This document shows, in pieces, positions 1-7,542 of a DNA stretch of 9,094 bases. The notes beneath the pieces are model-generated. The model was given only the letters and a program-made list of their open reading frames with translations, was not told the DNA's origin and did no database searches. Source of the DNA: Gemmatimonadales bacterium. GTDB taxonomy: Bacteria; Gemmatimonadota; Gemmatimonadetes; Gemmatimonadales; GWC2-71-9. The number at the start of each line of letters is the position of its first letter. The stretch's first letter is position 1. The stretch spans positions 1 through 9,094 of the forward strand of contig JAICPP010000133.1 in the NCBI GenBank assembly GCA_025929805.1. Reading direction: 5' to 3'. A program made the translations under genes and the position numbers.

Positions 1-248
1 ATGGCAAACACCCGCAGGGCTGGGTGCCCGAGGAGAAGATCTCAGTGGAAGAGGCGCTCCAGGCCTATACTGCGGCCAATGCCTTCGGCGTGTTCGACGA
101 GAAGACTCGAGGAAGGCTGGTCCCCGGATATTTGGCGGACTTGGTGATCCTCGATCGGGACCTCACCCGAATCCGTCCCGAGACGATCAAAGACACCAGG
201 ATCGTGGCCACGGTCGTCGGGGGTAAGGTGGTGTACACCAGCAAGTAG
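1..248 (+). CDS. Amidohydrolase family protein (YtcJ-like), C-terminal end only
   Basis: This is the 3' end of a gene cut by the left edge. The frame is open from base 3 to the TAG at 246-248, giving 81 visible residues. The GTG at base 24 is internal: the frame continues upstream of it with a stretch reading GKHPQGWVPEEK, which belongs to the same protein. The visible part has the typical C-terminal pattern of YtcJ-like metal-dependent amidohydrolases. That pattern is GWxPEEKIS followed by the EALQAYTAANA helix, a G-x-L-x-PGYLADLVILDRD strand pair, the IKDTRIVATVVGGKVVY segment, and the end. In this family the last 60 or so residues rebuild the small beta-sandwich that flanks the catalytic TIM barrel. 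The metal-binding residues lie upstream, outside the window, so the substrate cannot be told. A gap of 160 bp separates it from the next gene on the same strand. Confidence 0.87.
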   Translation, partial: GKHPQGWVPEEKISVEEALQAYTAANAFGVFDEKTRGRLVPGYLADLVILDRDLTRIRPETIKDTRIVATVVGGKVVYTSK

Positions 249-408
249 CCTATTGCGAGGTTGTAACTACTACTCCGTATGGCCCACTTGACCGGGCCGG
301 TTCGCTATTGCGATCTTCCGCGGCCTAATATCCCCATTTGAGACATTTCGCTTCCGGCGTCGCGTACCTCCTGCGAGGGGCGCGAGCGTCTCCTGTCTGG
401 AGGAATCC
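249..408 (+). promoter_or_regulatory. Intergenic leader of the M1 peptidase gene
   Basis: This gap contains a short inverted repeat, GGCCC (281-285) and GGGCC (294-298), with an 8-nt loop. It could weakly terminate the upstream gene but has no T-tract. A TAATAT hexamer at 326-331 resembles a -10 box (4 of 6 matches) without a convincing -35 at the right distance. A 9-bp direct repeat, CTATTGCGA, occurs at 250-258 and 305-313. A good Shine-Dalgarno sequence, GGAGGA at 399-404, sits 4 bases before the ATG at 409 and fixes that start. The promoter call is tentative; the ribosome-binding site is clear. Confidence 0.35.
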
Positions 409-2754
409 ATGGCAGTTCTGAGTCGGCACCGGCGTGCCCGGGTTGTTGCCGCCGCGGGCGTTCTCCTGCTCCATCTGGGTTGGCCATCCCTTGGCTCCGG
501 CCAGGCCGGCTCCGGAGGAGTGAGCGTCCGAAGCGGTGAGGCGGGCTCGTATGAGCAACGTTACACCGAGCTGGTATCGTCCCAGCCTCAACTCAACGCC
601 ATGGCGCAAGTGACCGGGTTGGTGGTGGGGCGCGACGCAGCCCGCTTCACCTTCGAGAGCGGCAACTTCCATCTGCTCACTCCCGTGAGCGGCCGGGTGG
701 TCGGAGCCGTGTTTCTCGGCAAGGGGATTTTTGCGTTCACTCCGACCGATCCCATCGAACAGGAACGGCTCGAGCGGTTTCATAAGAGCCGGTCGTTATC
801 GGTGCCGTTCTCGAGCGTGGTACTGCTCTTTGCGGACAGTACGCTTGCAGAGCTTCAATCCAAGCTGATGTTTGGGCCCGGTAACGCGCCGGAGGACGCG
901 CGCAAGCACTTCAAGACGGCGCTGGAGCACATTGGGGACGAAGACAGCAAGTCGTTGCATCCCGACCTCATGGCCCCGTTCCTGAACAACGAGTCGAGCG
1001 GAATATTCTATGCCGACGTGAATCGGACCAATGGCGGCCCCCTGATGTTCCTGCTCAATCCCCGCGAGATGGAGGGCGTCAGTCTGGCGCAGCGGGTACG
1101 TCGTTACGGTTGGACCCGCGAGACCGAGGTAATCTCCAGGTTCCCCGCTCGCGGCCAGAAGTGGGACAGCAGCCTCGCCGGAGAACGCATCGGGGATGCC
1201 ATCATACGGCACTACACCATCGTTACCTCGCTGACTCCCAGCGGAAGCGGCGACCTGAGCTTTGCGGCGGCCGCTGAGCTCGAGATCACTTCCGATACGA
1301 CAATAGGTCCATGGATCGCGTTCAGTCTGTTTGAGAAGCTCCGGGTCGATTCCGCGCGCTGGGAGGGCGGCGAGGCAGCAACCGTGTTCAAGGGGAAAGA
1401 CGCAACCCTGCTTTGGGTCAAGCTCCCCAGTCAGCTGCAGCCGAAGGAGACTCGCAAGCTGAAGCTGCATTATCGGGGTGATTTGATCGACCGCTATGAC
1501 GACTTCTTCTTCATCAAATCGTCGGCCCAGTGGTACCCCAGACCACTCGAAGGCCGGAGCTACGCCACCTTCGACCTGACCTTCCACAGTCCCAAGGGGA
1601 AGCTGCTTGCCAGTGTCGGTGACCAGCTGGAGTCGAAGACGGCGGGCCAGGTCACCACGTCCCGCTGGGTCAGCACCGTCCCGCTTCGCAATGCGTCGTT
1701 CAATTTGGGGTTCTTCAAGGACTATCGGATCCAGGAGGAAGGAATCCCGCCGGTGACGGTGCTACTGGCCGAAGACGCGCACCGACGACTTGGGATTCGC
1801 CAGAAGAACATGAAGGAAACGGTGGGTGGTGACGTCGCCAAGAGCCTCAGGTTCTTCCAGCATGCCTATGGCGCGGCACCTACCAAGCAGTTCTTTGCCA
1901 CGGAGATCCCCTATGGCCACGGGGAGGCGTTTCCCGGCCTGGTGCACCTCTCGTGGTCGACCTTTGCCCAGACCGACCACGACGGGCTGGACGAGGTTTT
2001 TCGGGCCCATGAGGTCGCCCATCAGTGGTGGGGCATCGGGGTCGATTTCGCGAGCTATCACGACCAGTGGCTGAGCGAAGGGTTCGCCACATTTTCGGGG
2101 CTCTGGTATCTCCAGACCGTTCGCAAGGACAACAGCAAGTACTTCAAACTGCTCGAGCGGTGGCGTCATCAGATCCTGGAAAACAGTGACGAGCGGGCTC
2201 CTGTATGGCTGGGCTACCGAACGGGCTCCTCGAGAGATACCACGGGGTATGATGTCCTGGTTTACAAGAAGGGTGCCTGGGTGCTGCACATGTTGCGCAT
2301 CATGATGTTGGACCTGAAGACCATGAACGAAGACCGGTTTACCGAGACGATGCGTGACTTTTATCGCAGCTATCAGGGAAAGCGCGCTTCAACCGAGGAC
2401 TTCCGAAGAGTTGCCGAGCGGCATTTGGGGACCGATCTGGGTTGGTTTTTTGATCAATGGATATACGGAAAAGACATACCATCATATCGAGTGGTTTATC
2501 GGACTGAGCCCGCCGAAGGAGGGATGTACCGGATCAAACTTCAGGTGCGCCAGGAAAACGTGCCCGAGGCCTTTCAGATGTACGTGCCGGTGACGCTGGA
2601 CCTCGGCGAGGACCGCATAGCCCGGCTCCGGGTCAAGGTGCGTGGCCCCCAGTCGGACATCGAGCTGCCGCTCATGCCCGCCAAACCCAAGTCTCTTCGC
2701 TTCAACGATCTGGATGGAGTACTGGCGGAGGTCAAGTCGGTTGATCAGGGCTAG
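409..2754 (+). CDS. Exported M1-family zinc metallopeptidase with extra N-terminal region
   Basis: 781 residues. The N-terminus has an arginine-rich start (6-11), a hydrophobic stretch (12-24) and a possible cleavage site near A33, so export by Sec is likely. Residues of about 45-250 form an extra region not found in ordinary M1 enzymes, and I do not recognise its fold. Residues of about 255-470 match the M1 N-terminal beta-sandwich (WYPRP around the middle, then FDLTF and a strand-rich run). The thermolysin-like catalytic part follows, with zinc ligands H534 and H538 and base E535 in HEVAHQWWG. The third ligand is E557 in LSEGFATF, 18 residues on. Y619 in VYKKGAWVLHMLR fits the transition-state tyrosine. 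The helical end includes FDQWIYG (681-687), and a short beta domain closes the protein, with no long ERAP-type helical C-terminus. The usual GxMEN motif appears as YGHGEAFPG (502-510), so aminopeptidase specificity is less certain than peptidase activity. A strong ribosome-binding site supports the start. Confidence 0.93.
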   Translation: MAVLSRHRRARVVAAAGVLLLHLGWPSLGSGQAGSGGVSVRSGEAGSYEQRYTELVSSQPQLNAMAQVTGLVVGRDAARFTFESGNFHLLTPVSGRVVGAVFLGKGIFAFTPTDPIEQERLERFHKSRSLSVPFSSVVLLFADSTLAELQSKLMFGPGNAPEDARKHFKTALEHIGDEDSKSLHPDLMAPFLNNESSGIFYADVNRTNGGPLMFLLNPREMEGVSLAQRVRRYGWTRETEVISRFPARGQKWDSSLAGERIGDAIIRHYTIVTSLTPSGSGDLSFAAAAELEITSDTTIGPWIAFSLFEKLRVDSARWEGGEAATVFKGKDATLLWVKLPSQLQPKETRKLKLHYRGDLIDRYDDFFFIKSSAQWYPRPLEGRSYATFDLTFHSPKGKLLASVGDQLESKTAGQVTTSRWVSTVPLRNASFNLGFFKDYRIQEEGIPPVTVLLAEDAHRRLGIRQKNMKETVGGDVAKSLRFFQHAYGAAPTKQFFATEIPYGHGEAFPGLVHLSWSTFAQTDHDGLDEVFRAHEVAHQWWGIGVDFASYHDQWLSEGFATFSGLWYLQTVRKDNSKYFKLLERWRHQILENSDERAPVWLGYRTGSSRDTTGYDVLVYKKGAWVLHMLRIMMLDLKTMNEDRFTETMRDFYRSYQGKRASTEDFRRVAERHLGTDLGWFFDQWIYGKDIPSYRVVYRTEPAEGGMYRIKLQVRQENVPEAFQMYVPVTLDLGEDRIARLRVKVRGPQSDIELPLMPAKPKSLRFNDLDGVLAEVKSVDQG

Positions 2755-2844
2755 CCGGTGGTGGTCGCCGCGGCTGTCCGGGCGGTCTATCGGGGCTATC
2801 TTTACGCAGCTCAACTGTTGACCGTGACCTGAACCCCGAGCGCC

Positions 2845-4971
2845 ATGGCCACACGCACCTCCAGTAGATCCAAAAACGCCGCCCAGCTGGAAAAGGCGGA
2901 TCTCTTTCATATCTACAGACTCATGCTGCTGGCTCGGCGGATCGACGATAAAGAGATCCAGCTCAAGCGGCAGAACAAGATCTTCTTTCAGATTTCCGGC
3001 GCCGGTCATGAAGCCGTGCTCGCCGCTGCCTCCAAGGTGTTCCGTCCCTCGTACGACTGGTTTTACACCTATTATCGCGACCGGGCGCTTTGCCTGGGTC
3101 TCGGCATGACCGCCAACGAGCAGCTACTCTCGGCCGTCGGCGCCGCCGACGACCCCAATTCGGGTGGTCGTCAGATGCCCTCTCACTGGGGGCACAAGGA
3201 CCTCAACATCGTGAGCGCCTCGAGCCCCACTGGCACGCAGTTCCTGCAGGCGGTTGGCTGTGCCGAGGCATGGCTTCGGTATAGCAGCATCAAGGGGATT
3301 GCGGACAAGGAGCAACTGATCCGGGGCGACGAAGTGGTCCTCTGCACCACGGGTGATGGCACCACCAGCGAAGGAGAGTTCTGGGAAGCCCTCAACACCG
3401 CCGCAAATTTGAAGCTGCCGGTGGTGTTCCTGGTCGAAGACAACGGGTACGCCATTTCGGTTCCGGTCGAGGTGAACACACCTGGGGGCTCGATCTCCAA
3501 GTTGCTCACCGGATTTCCCGGCCTGTTCATCCAGGAAGTCGACGGCTGCGACGTGGTCGCGTCGTTCGAGGTACTGACCAAGGCAGCCGAGTATGCCCGC
3601 TCCCGCAAGGGTCCGGCTCTCGTGCACGCGCACGTGATCCGGCCGTACAGTCACTCCCTTTCCGACGACGAGATCCATTACCGGCCGCCGGCCGAGCGCG
3701 AGGCCGATGCCAGGAAGGATCCCCTGACGCGGTTTCCCAAATACCTCCTGGAGCAGGGGATCACGACCCAGGACGAGCTGGATGGTATCGCTCGTGAAGT
3801 GGAGGAAGAGGTCCGGGTGGCGGCCGACGCGGCTTTGGCCTCACCCCAGCCTGCCACGGACACCGTTTACAACTATGTGTACTCTCCGGACGTCGACCCC
3901 ACCTCGGAACAGTTCGATACCGAGGATGATCCCCACTTCGTCGGCGATCCCACCACCATGGTGGACCTGCTGAACATCTGTCTCCGGGACGAAATGGCGC
4001 GAGATCCGCGCATTGTACTGTTCGGGGAAGATGTTGCCGATTGCAGCAGGGAAAAGAATCTCGGTGACGTGAAGGGCAAGGGTGGCGTGTTCAAGGTGAC
4101 CTGGGGCCTCCAGCGCGCCTTCGGTAGCGATCGGGTGTACAACTCACCATTGGCCGAAGCCAACATCATCGGGCGAGCCATCGGGCTTGCCACGCGAGGG
4201 CTCAAACCGGTGGTCGAGATCCAGTTCTTCGATTACATCTGGCCGGCCTACATGCAGCTCCGAAACGAGCTGGCCCTCATGCGGTGGCGTTCCAACAACG
4301 CCTTCTCCGCGCCGGTTGTGGTCCGGGTCACCTATGGTGGGTACCTCAAGGGCGGCTCGATCTACCACTCCCAAACCGGCGCCGCCGTGTTCACCGGCGT
4401 GCCGGGCCTTCGGGTGGTCTGCCCCTCGACATCACTCGACGCGAATGGCCTGCTGCGAACCGCCATCCGCTGCGACGATCCAGTGATTTTCCTGGAGCAC
4501 AAGCACCTGTACCGGCAGACTTACAACAAGGCGCCGAACCCCGGGCCCAACTTCATGATCCCCCTGGGGAAGGCGAAAGTGGTCCGCAGAGGCACTGACC
4601 TTACAGTGGTGACCTATGGGGCAGTGGTGCAGCGGACGCTCCTGGCGGCAAAGGCTATGGAGGACCAGCACGGGGTGAGCGTGGAGGTCATTGATCTTCG
4701 ATCGCTCTCACCAGTTGACTGGGATACCATCTACGCATCCGTGCGGAAGACCAACCGCGTGATCGTGGCCTACGAGGATTCACTCTCCTGGGGCTACGGG
4801 GCCGAGATCGCCGCTCGCCTTGCGGACAGCACGTTTGCCTACCTGGATGCCCCGGTACGGCGGGTCGCAGCAACAGACACCTTTGTGGCCTACGCGCCTG
4901 AGCTGGAGGACGTGATTCTTCCGCAGGTGGATACCCTCAAGCAGGCCATGGAACAGGTAATAGCCTTCTAG
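2845..4971 (+). CDS. 2-oxoacid dehydrogenase E1 component, fused alpha and beta subunits
   Basis: 708 residues in one chain. E1 decarboxylates a 2-oxoacid on thiamine diphosphate and passes the acyl group to lipoyl-E2 in the cytoplasm. Residues of about 20-330 are the alpha part. They include FHIYRLMLLARRIDD near the start, YYRDRALCLGLGM, MPSHWGHKDLN, and the thiamine diphosphate/Mg motif from GDG (170-172) to EDN (198-200). The HSLSDD loop (H270 onward) corresponds to the phosphorylation loop of mammalian E1. After a charged linker of about 40 residues, the beta part starts near M372 (MVDLLNICLRDEM). It carries GEDV, then E438 in SPLAEANIIG, the position of the cofactor-activating glutamate, and H508 in YHSQ. 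The end is a typical transketolase C-terminal domain. Fused E1 proteins of this kind are known in Bacteroidota and other phyla. Similarity looks closest to branched-chain 2-oxoacid E1, but pyruvate cannot be excluded. The start lacks a clear ribosome-binding site, and no E2 or E3 gene follows. Confidence 0.95.
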   Translation: MATRTSSRSKNAAQLEKADLFHIYRLMLLARRIDDKEIQLKRQNKIFFQISGAGHEAVLAAASKVFRPSYDWFYTYYRDRALCLGLGMTANEQLLSAVGAADDPNSGGRQMPSHWGHKDLNIVSASSPTGTQFLQAVGCAEAWLRYSSIKGIADKEQLIRGDEVVLCTTGDGTTSEGEFWEALNTAANLKLPVVFLVEDNGYAISVPVEVNTPGGSISKLLTGFPGLFIQEVDGCDVVASFEVLTKAAEYARSRKGPALVHAHVIRPYSHSLSDDEIHYRPPAEREADARKDPLTRFPKYLLEQGITTQDELDGIAREVEEEVRVAADAALASPQPATDTVYNYVYSPDVDPTSEQFDTEDDPHFVGDPTTMVDLLNICLRDEMARDPRIVLFGEDVADCSREKNLGDVKGKGGVFKVTWGLQRAFGSDRVYNSPLAEANIIGRAIGLATRGLKPVVEIQFFDYIWPAYMQLRNELALMRWRSNNAFSAPVVVRVTYGGYLKGGSIYHSQTGAAVFTGVPGLRVVCPSTSLDANGLLRTAIRCDDPVIFLEHKHLYRQTYNKAPNPGPNFMIPLGKAKVVRRGTDLTVVTYGAVVQRTLLAAKAMEDQHGVSVEVIDLRSLSPVDWDTIYASVRKTNRVIVAYEDSLSWGYGAEIAARLADSTFAYLDAPVRRVAATDTFVAYAPELEDVILPQVDTLKQAMEQVIAF

Positions 4972-4986
4972 CCACTCCTAAACGAT

Positions 4987-5019
4987 GCCGGGGCCCCTGA
5001 TCCTGATGGGAGCCCCGGC
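4987..5019 (+). terminator. GC-rich hairpin after the E1 gene, probable terminator
   Basis: GCCGGGGC (4987-4994) pairs perfectly with GCCCCGGC (5012-5019). Three more C-G pairs (4995-4997 with 5008-5010) follow if A5011 bulges, leaving a 10-nt loop. The hairpin starts 16 bases after the E1 stop, the usual place for an intrinsic terminator. No T-tract follows on the + strand. Read on the - strand it is followed by CATCGTTTAGG, also poor. It could therefore be a U-less terminator or simply a 3' end stabiliser. Confidence 0.5.
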
Positions 5020-5139
5020 GCCTAATCGGCCAGCGGCGGTCTTGCCGCTATGTGTGGAGGAAGCGGTTGCACTCCACTTCCAGACCTGCATTCAGTCCTT
5101 GATCCGACTGCTACGGTGGGAATCCTCGGTTCATAGGCG

Positions 5140-5178
5140 GGCGCTCGCTTCGTGGGTACCCTGAGCTCGGCGAGTGCC
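5140..5178 (+). repeat. Inverted repeat forming a 9-bp stem
   Basis: GGCGCTCGC (5140-5148) can pair with GCGAGTGCC (5170-5178) over nine pairs, one of them a G-U wobble. The wobble exists only if the + strand is transcribed; on the - strand the same position would be a mismatch. The 21-nt loop contains the palindrome GGGTACCC (5154-5161). The repeat lies in the ORF-free gap, 120 bases past the probable terminator. Its role is unknown, and a chance GC-rich stem is possible. Confidence 0.35.
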
Positions 5179-5312
5179 GCTGCTCCTCCTTTCCGACGGA
5201 GTGCGCTTCATGTGTATGATGCTGGCATCGACCTGTCAAGTCGCAAGATTTCGAGGCATTGGGTCACCCACTACCATCTCGACTTTCAGTACCTGATTTC
5301 TCAGAAGTGATT

Positions 5313-7175
5313 CTATCGCAGAGCATCGCGAACTTCGCCCGCTGCGGCGATCGCGTTGTCGACATCGCGTGAGAGCGATCTGGCCTGTTGGGTGGCCTGG
5401 GTGAGATCGCCGAGAACAGCTGCCACTCCCGCCGAACGCAGGCGAAGCAGATCAAAGCGTACGTTCTGCATCGCAAGCACGCAGGATTCCAGATGGCTGG
5501 CCACCTGACTGCGCCGCCCGCGCAGGTCGGTAATCGATTGCCGCTGACGCTGGAGCAGGTTGAGTCGGCGCTCTCGCTCGGGATCGTCAGGCTCGCGGGC
5601 GAGGCCGGCGATCCGCTCATCGATGGCAGCCAGTCCTCCGGTATCCAGGTTGCTGTCCATCGCGTGCAGAGTGCGAGCCAGGTCGGTGGCTCGAGCGTGG
5701 AGCGCATCTACTGTTTGTTCGACCTCGGGGAGCATCTTTCGCTCCGACGGAGGCAGCTTTGCCAGCAGTTTGAGGATGGCTAGGCGATCTCCATGGGCCT
5801 GGACTACCGATGACAGATGAGCCCCATACTCATCCGCGGTCGGTGGGGCAAGCTGCCGGGTCCCCTTTACCCCTTTGGCCTGAGTTGCTTCCAGCGCGTC
5901 CGGCGCGGGCGGGCGGCTCAGCACGTCCCGCCAGCTGTACCCGGTCTGCCAAAGGGTGGCGTAGTTACGGAGCAGCCCGATCCCCATGCCGAACATGGGA
6001 AACAGGAACCAAGGCTGTTCGATCCCCGTCGCAACGTTGATCCCAAAGCAACCCGCTGTGACCGCCGCCCAACTGGCGAACTGACCACGCACCTTCTGAA
6101 TGATCTTGGGCTCGCCAGTGTCCGGTATGACGTAGCCGTGTCGGTCGCGGCGGACTTCACGACGTTGGGATCGGGAGAGCGCGGCCTGACCGCGAGGCGG
6201 CGCAACCGGCGGACTCCGCAGGGGTCGCTGTGGTCGGTCGGCTGGTAACGCCGGGGCTCTGCTGCTCCGCGCCGCGCCGCCGCCTCGCCGCCTCCCAGTG
6301 GGCTCATAATCCGTAACGATGCGGCTCTCCAGGGCCCGGCGAAGCGCATCGGCAGTGGGCCACCGATTCTGGGGATCCTTTTCGAGGCAGCGGGCAATGG
6401 CGAGAGCCAGGTCCTCGGGAGTATCCGGGCGCAGCTTGCGCAGATCAGGAGGAGCCTCGGTGATCTGCTTCATGAGGATCCCGGCCACTGAAGGCGCGCT
6501 GAACGGCAGAGTGCCGGTCAGCATCTGATACGAAACGATTCCGAGACTGTAGAGGTCGGATCGCCCATCGATGTGACGCTCGCCGGCCGCTTGTTCCGGA
6601 CTCATAAAGGCGGGGGTCCCGATCGCCACGCCTATGCCGGTAAGGGTGGCGCCGGACGCGCTCGACAGCGCCTTGGCGATGCCAAAGTCGGTGACCATGA
6701 CACGGCCCCGGGTCCCCTCGAGCAGAATGTTGTCCGGTTTGATATCCCGATGGATGACCGAGAGGGCATGCGCGGCGCCGAGCGCATCGGCGGTCTCCTT
6801 CATAATCCGGCGGACTTCCTCCACCGGAAGCTGACCCCGCCGCCTGAGCCGACTAGCGACAGACTCGCCATCCACGTAGCCCATGACAAAGTAAACCAAA
6901 CCCTGGCCTTCACCGACCGTGTGGATGGGCACGATATGAGGATGAGACAGACGAGCGGCGGTCTGGGCTTCGCGGGTAAAGCGCTCCCTGATGTCCTGCT
7001 GAAAAGCCAGCTCTGGTGGGAGCACCTTGATCGCCACGCGGCGCTGGAGCCGTTCATCCCGGGCACGGTACACCACACCCATGCCCCCACGACCGATCTC
7101 ACCTTCTATGGTGTAGGCGTCGCCCAGAGCCTCTGCCAGACGGCCTGGGAGTGGCTTATCGCTCGGCGCGGTCAT
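5313..7175 (-). CDS. Membrane-tethered Hanks-type Ser/Thr protein kinase with 2TM domain and coiled coil
   Basis: 620 residues. The kinase domain spans about 21-283 and looks active. It has the glycine loop GRGGMG (28-33), ATP-anchoring K50 in VAIKVL, helix C glutamate E69, catalytic HRD (142-144) with K146 and N149, DFG (163-165), and SPE (192-194) in place of APE. The conserved arginine of the C-lobe is R271. A basic, Pro/Arg-rich linker (about 286-345) follows. Two closely spaced hydrophobic segments come next, about 366-383 and 388-404, separated by GIEQPW and ending FPMFGMGIGLL. This matches the small 2TM domain pattern, a membrane hairpin that would leave both ends in the cytoplasm. The last part, about 440-620, is Gln/Arg/Leu-rich and helical, probably a coiled coil, rather than the extracellular PASTA repeats of PknB. 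Targets are unknown. It is transcribed divergently from lon and convergently to the E1 gene. The start ATG (7175-7173) lacks a strong Shine-Dalgarno sequence. Confidence 0.95.
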   Translation of the reverse strand: MTAPSDKPLPGRLAEALGDAYTIEGEIGRGGMGVVYRARDERLQRRVAIKVLPPELAFQQDIRERFTREAQTAARLSHPHIVPIHTVGEGQGLVYFVMGYVDGESVASRLRRRGQLPVEEVRRIMKETADALGAAHALSVIHRDIKPDNILLEGTRGRVMVTDFGIAKALSSASGATLTGIGVAIGTPAFMSPEQAAGERHIDGRSDLYSLGIVSYQMLTGTLPFSAPSVAGILMKQITEAPPDLRKLRPDTPEDLALAIARCLEKDPQNRWPTADALRRALESRIVTDYEPTGRRRGGGAARSSRAPALPADRPQRPLRSPPVAPPRGQAALSRSQRREVRRDRHGYVIPDTGEPKIIQKVRGQFASWAAVTAGCFGINVATGIEQPWFLFPMFGMGIGLLRNYATLWQTGYSWRDVLSRPPAPDALEATQAKGVKGTRQLAPPTADEYGAHLSSVVQAHGDRLAILKLLAKLPPSERKMLPEVEQTVDALHARATDLARTLHAMDSNLDTGGLAAIDERIAGLAREPDDPERERRLNLLQRQRQSITDLRGRRSQVASHLESCVLAMQNVRFDLLRLRSAGVAAVLGDLTQATQQARSLSRDVDNAIAAAGEVRDALR

Positions 7176-7278
7176 CCGACTCGGGTACCGGGAGGATGGA
7201 ACACGAGCTGCTGCAGCATGGCAGACAATCTGTACCCTAACCAGCCTAGCGGCAACGGAGTCTGGACTTATTTAGGCT

Positions 7279-7313
7279 GGTGTTTGGGGGTTCGGCCCGG
7301 TTCCCGAGACACC
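7279..7313 (+). repeat. Long imperfect hairpin in the kinase-lon gap
   Basis: GGTGTTT (7279-7285) pairs with AGACACC (7307-7313) through seven pairs including one G-U. After a G-G mismatch, GGG (7287-7289) pairs with CCC (7303-7305). The loop contains two GGTTC direct copies overlapping its edges (7289-7293 and 7299-7303). The G-U pair favours RNA made from the + strand, the lon direction. It could be a leader structure or a terminator-like element; no T-tract follows. Confidence 0.35.
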
Positions 7314-7516
7314 GACTGGTACCTTCCACCGACAAGCCATATTGGCAGCGGCTCAGAGTTGCTCTACTCGATTCACGCCGGAAGCTCTCCAGACGGGAAC
7401 CAATCCAGTGCTCAAATCCTTTTGTATGAGCGGCAAAGGCTCGAGGCGGCATCACCAACACTGTGGCACGGTCGGTGCACCCCGATCTCGAACTTTCCGA
7501 AGTACTGTCATTTTTG

Positions 7517-7529
7517 CCCCGATGCGGGG
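7517..7529 (+). promoter_or_regulatory. Small hairpin just before the lon ribosome-binding site
   Basis: CCCCG (7517-7521) and CGGGG (7525-7529) form a perfect 5-bp stem with an ATG triloop. A run of five T precedes it (7511-7515), and the lon Shine-Dalgarno sequence starts 7 bases after it. If it lies in the lon mRNA it could influence ribosome loading or protect the 5' end. This role is inferred from position only. Confidence 0.3.
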
Positions 7530-7536
7530 GCTTCGT

Positions 7537-7542
7537 AAGGAG
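7537..7542 (+). promoter_or_regulatory. Ribosome-binding site of lon
   Basis: AAGGAG lies 8 bases before the ATG at 7551. It settles the start, because the protein from this ATG begins directly with the conserved Lon N-terminal motif LPVLPLREVVLFPG. Confidence 0.8.

Larger units (their letters stand above)
4972..5312. other. Convergent intergenic region without ORF, rich in inverted repeats
   Basis: These 341 bases separate the stop of the E1 gene (+) from the stop of the kinase gene (-). I find no credible coding frame and no tRNA. The region holds a terminator-like hairpin (4987-5019) and further inverted repeats at 5032-5049, 5054-5077 and 5140-5178. There is an 11-base palindrome, TGGGT-C-ACCCA, at 5260-5270. 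Promoter-like hexamers lie at 5215-5220 (TATGAT, + strand) and 5234-5239 (TTGACA read on the - strand). A structured non-coding RNA is possible, but nothing identifies a known family. Confidence 0.6.

Noticed and set aside
796..1587. 263-codon - strand frame.
   Set aside because: Antisense shadow of the M1 peptidase gene, which has a signal peptide, conserved motifs and a ribosome-binding site.
7356..7369. GAGT-N6-ACTC inverted repeat upstream of lon, considered as an HspR-type (HAIR) heat-shock operator.
   Set aside because: The arms are only four bases and the spacer is six rather than seven; the rest of the HAIR consensus is missing.
7462..7531. Faint resemblance to the 5S rRNA core (CACCCCGAT, CGAAC, CGAAGT and GCCCCGATG in the right order).
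   Set aside because: The spacings differ from 5S rRNA, the outer helix I and flanking arms are absent, and the segment lies in the lon leader with no 16S or 23S nearby. Chance similarity or at most a degenerate remnant; an Infernal search with the 5S model would decide.
6573..7538. Long + strand frame (321 codons) crossing the kinase start.
   Set aside because: Most of it is antisense to the kinase domain, and the rest runs through the intergenic region without recognisable motifs or a ribosome-binding site.
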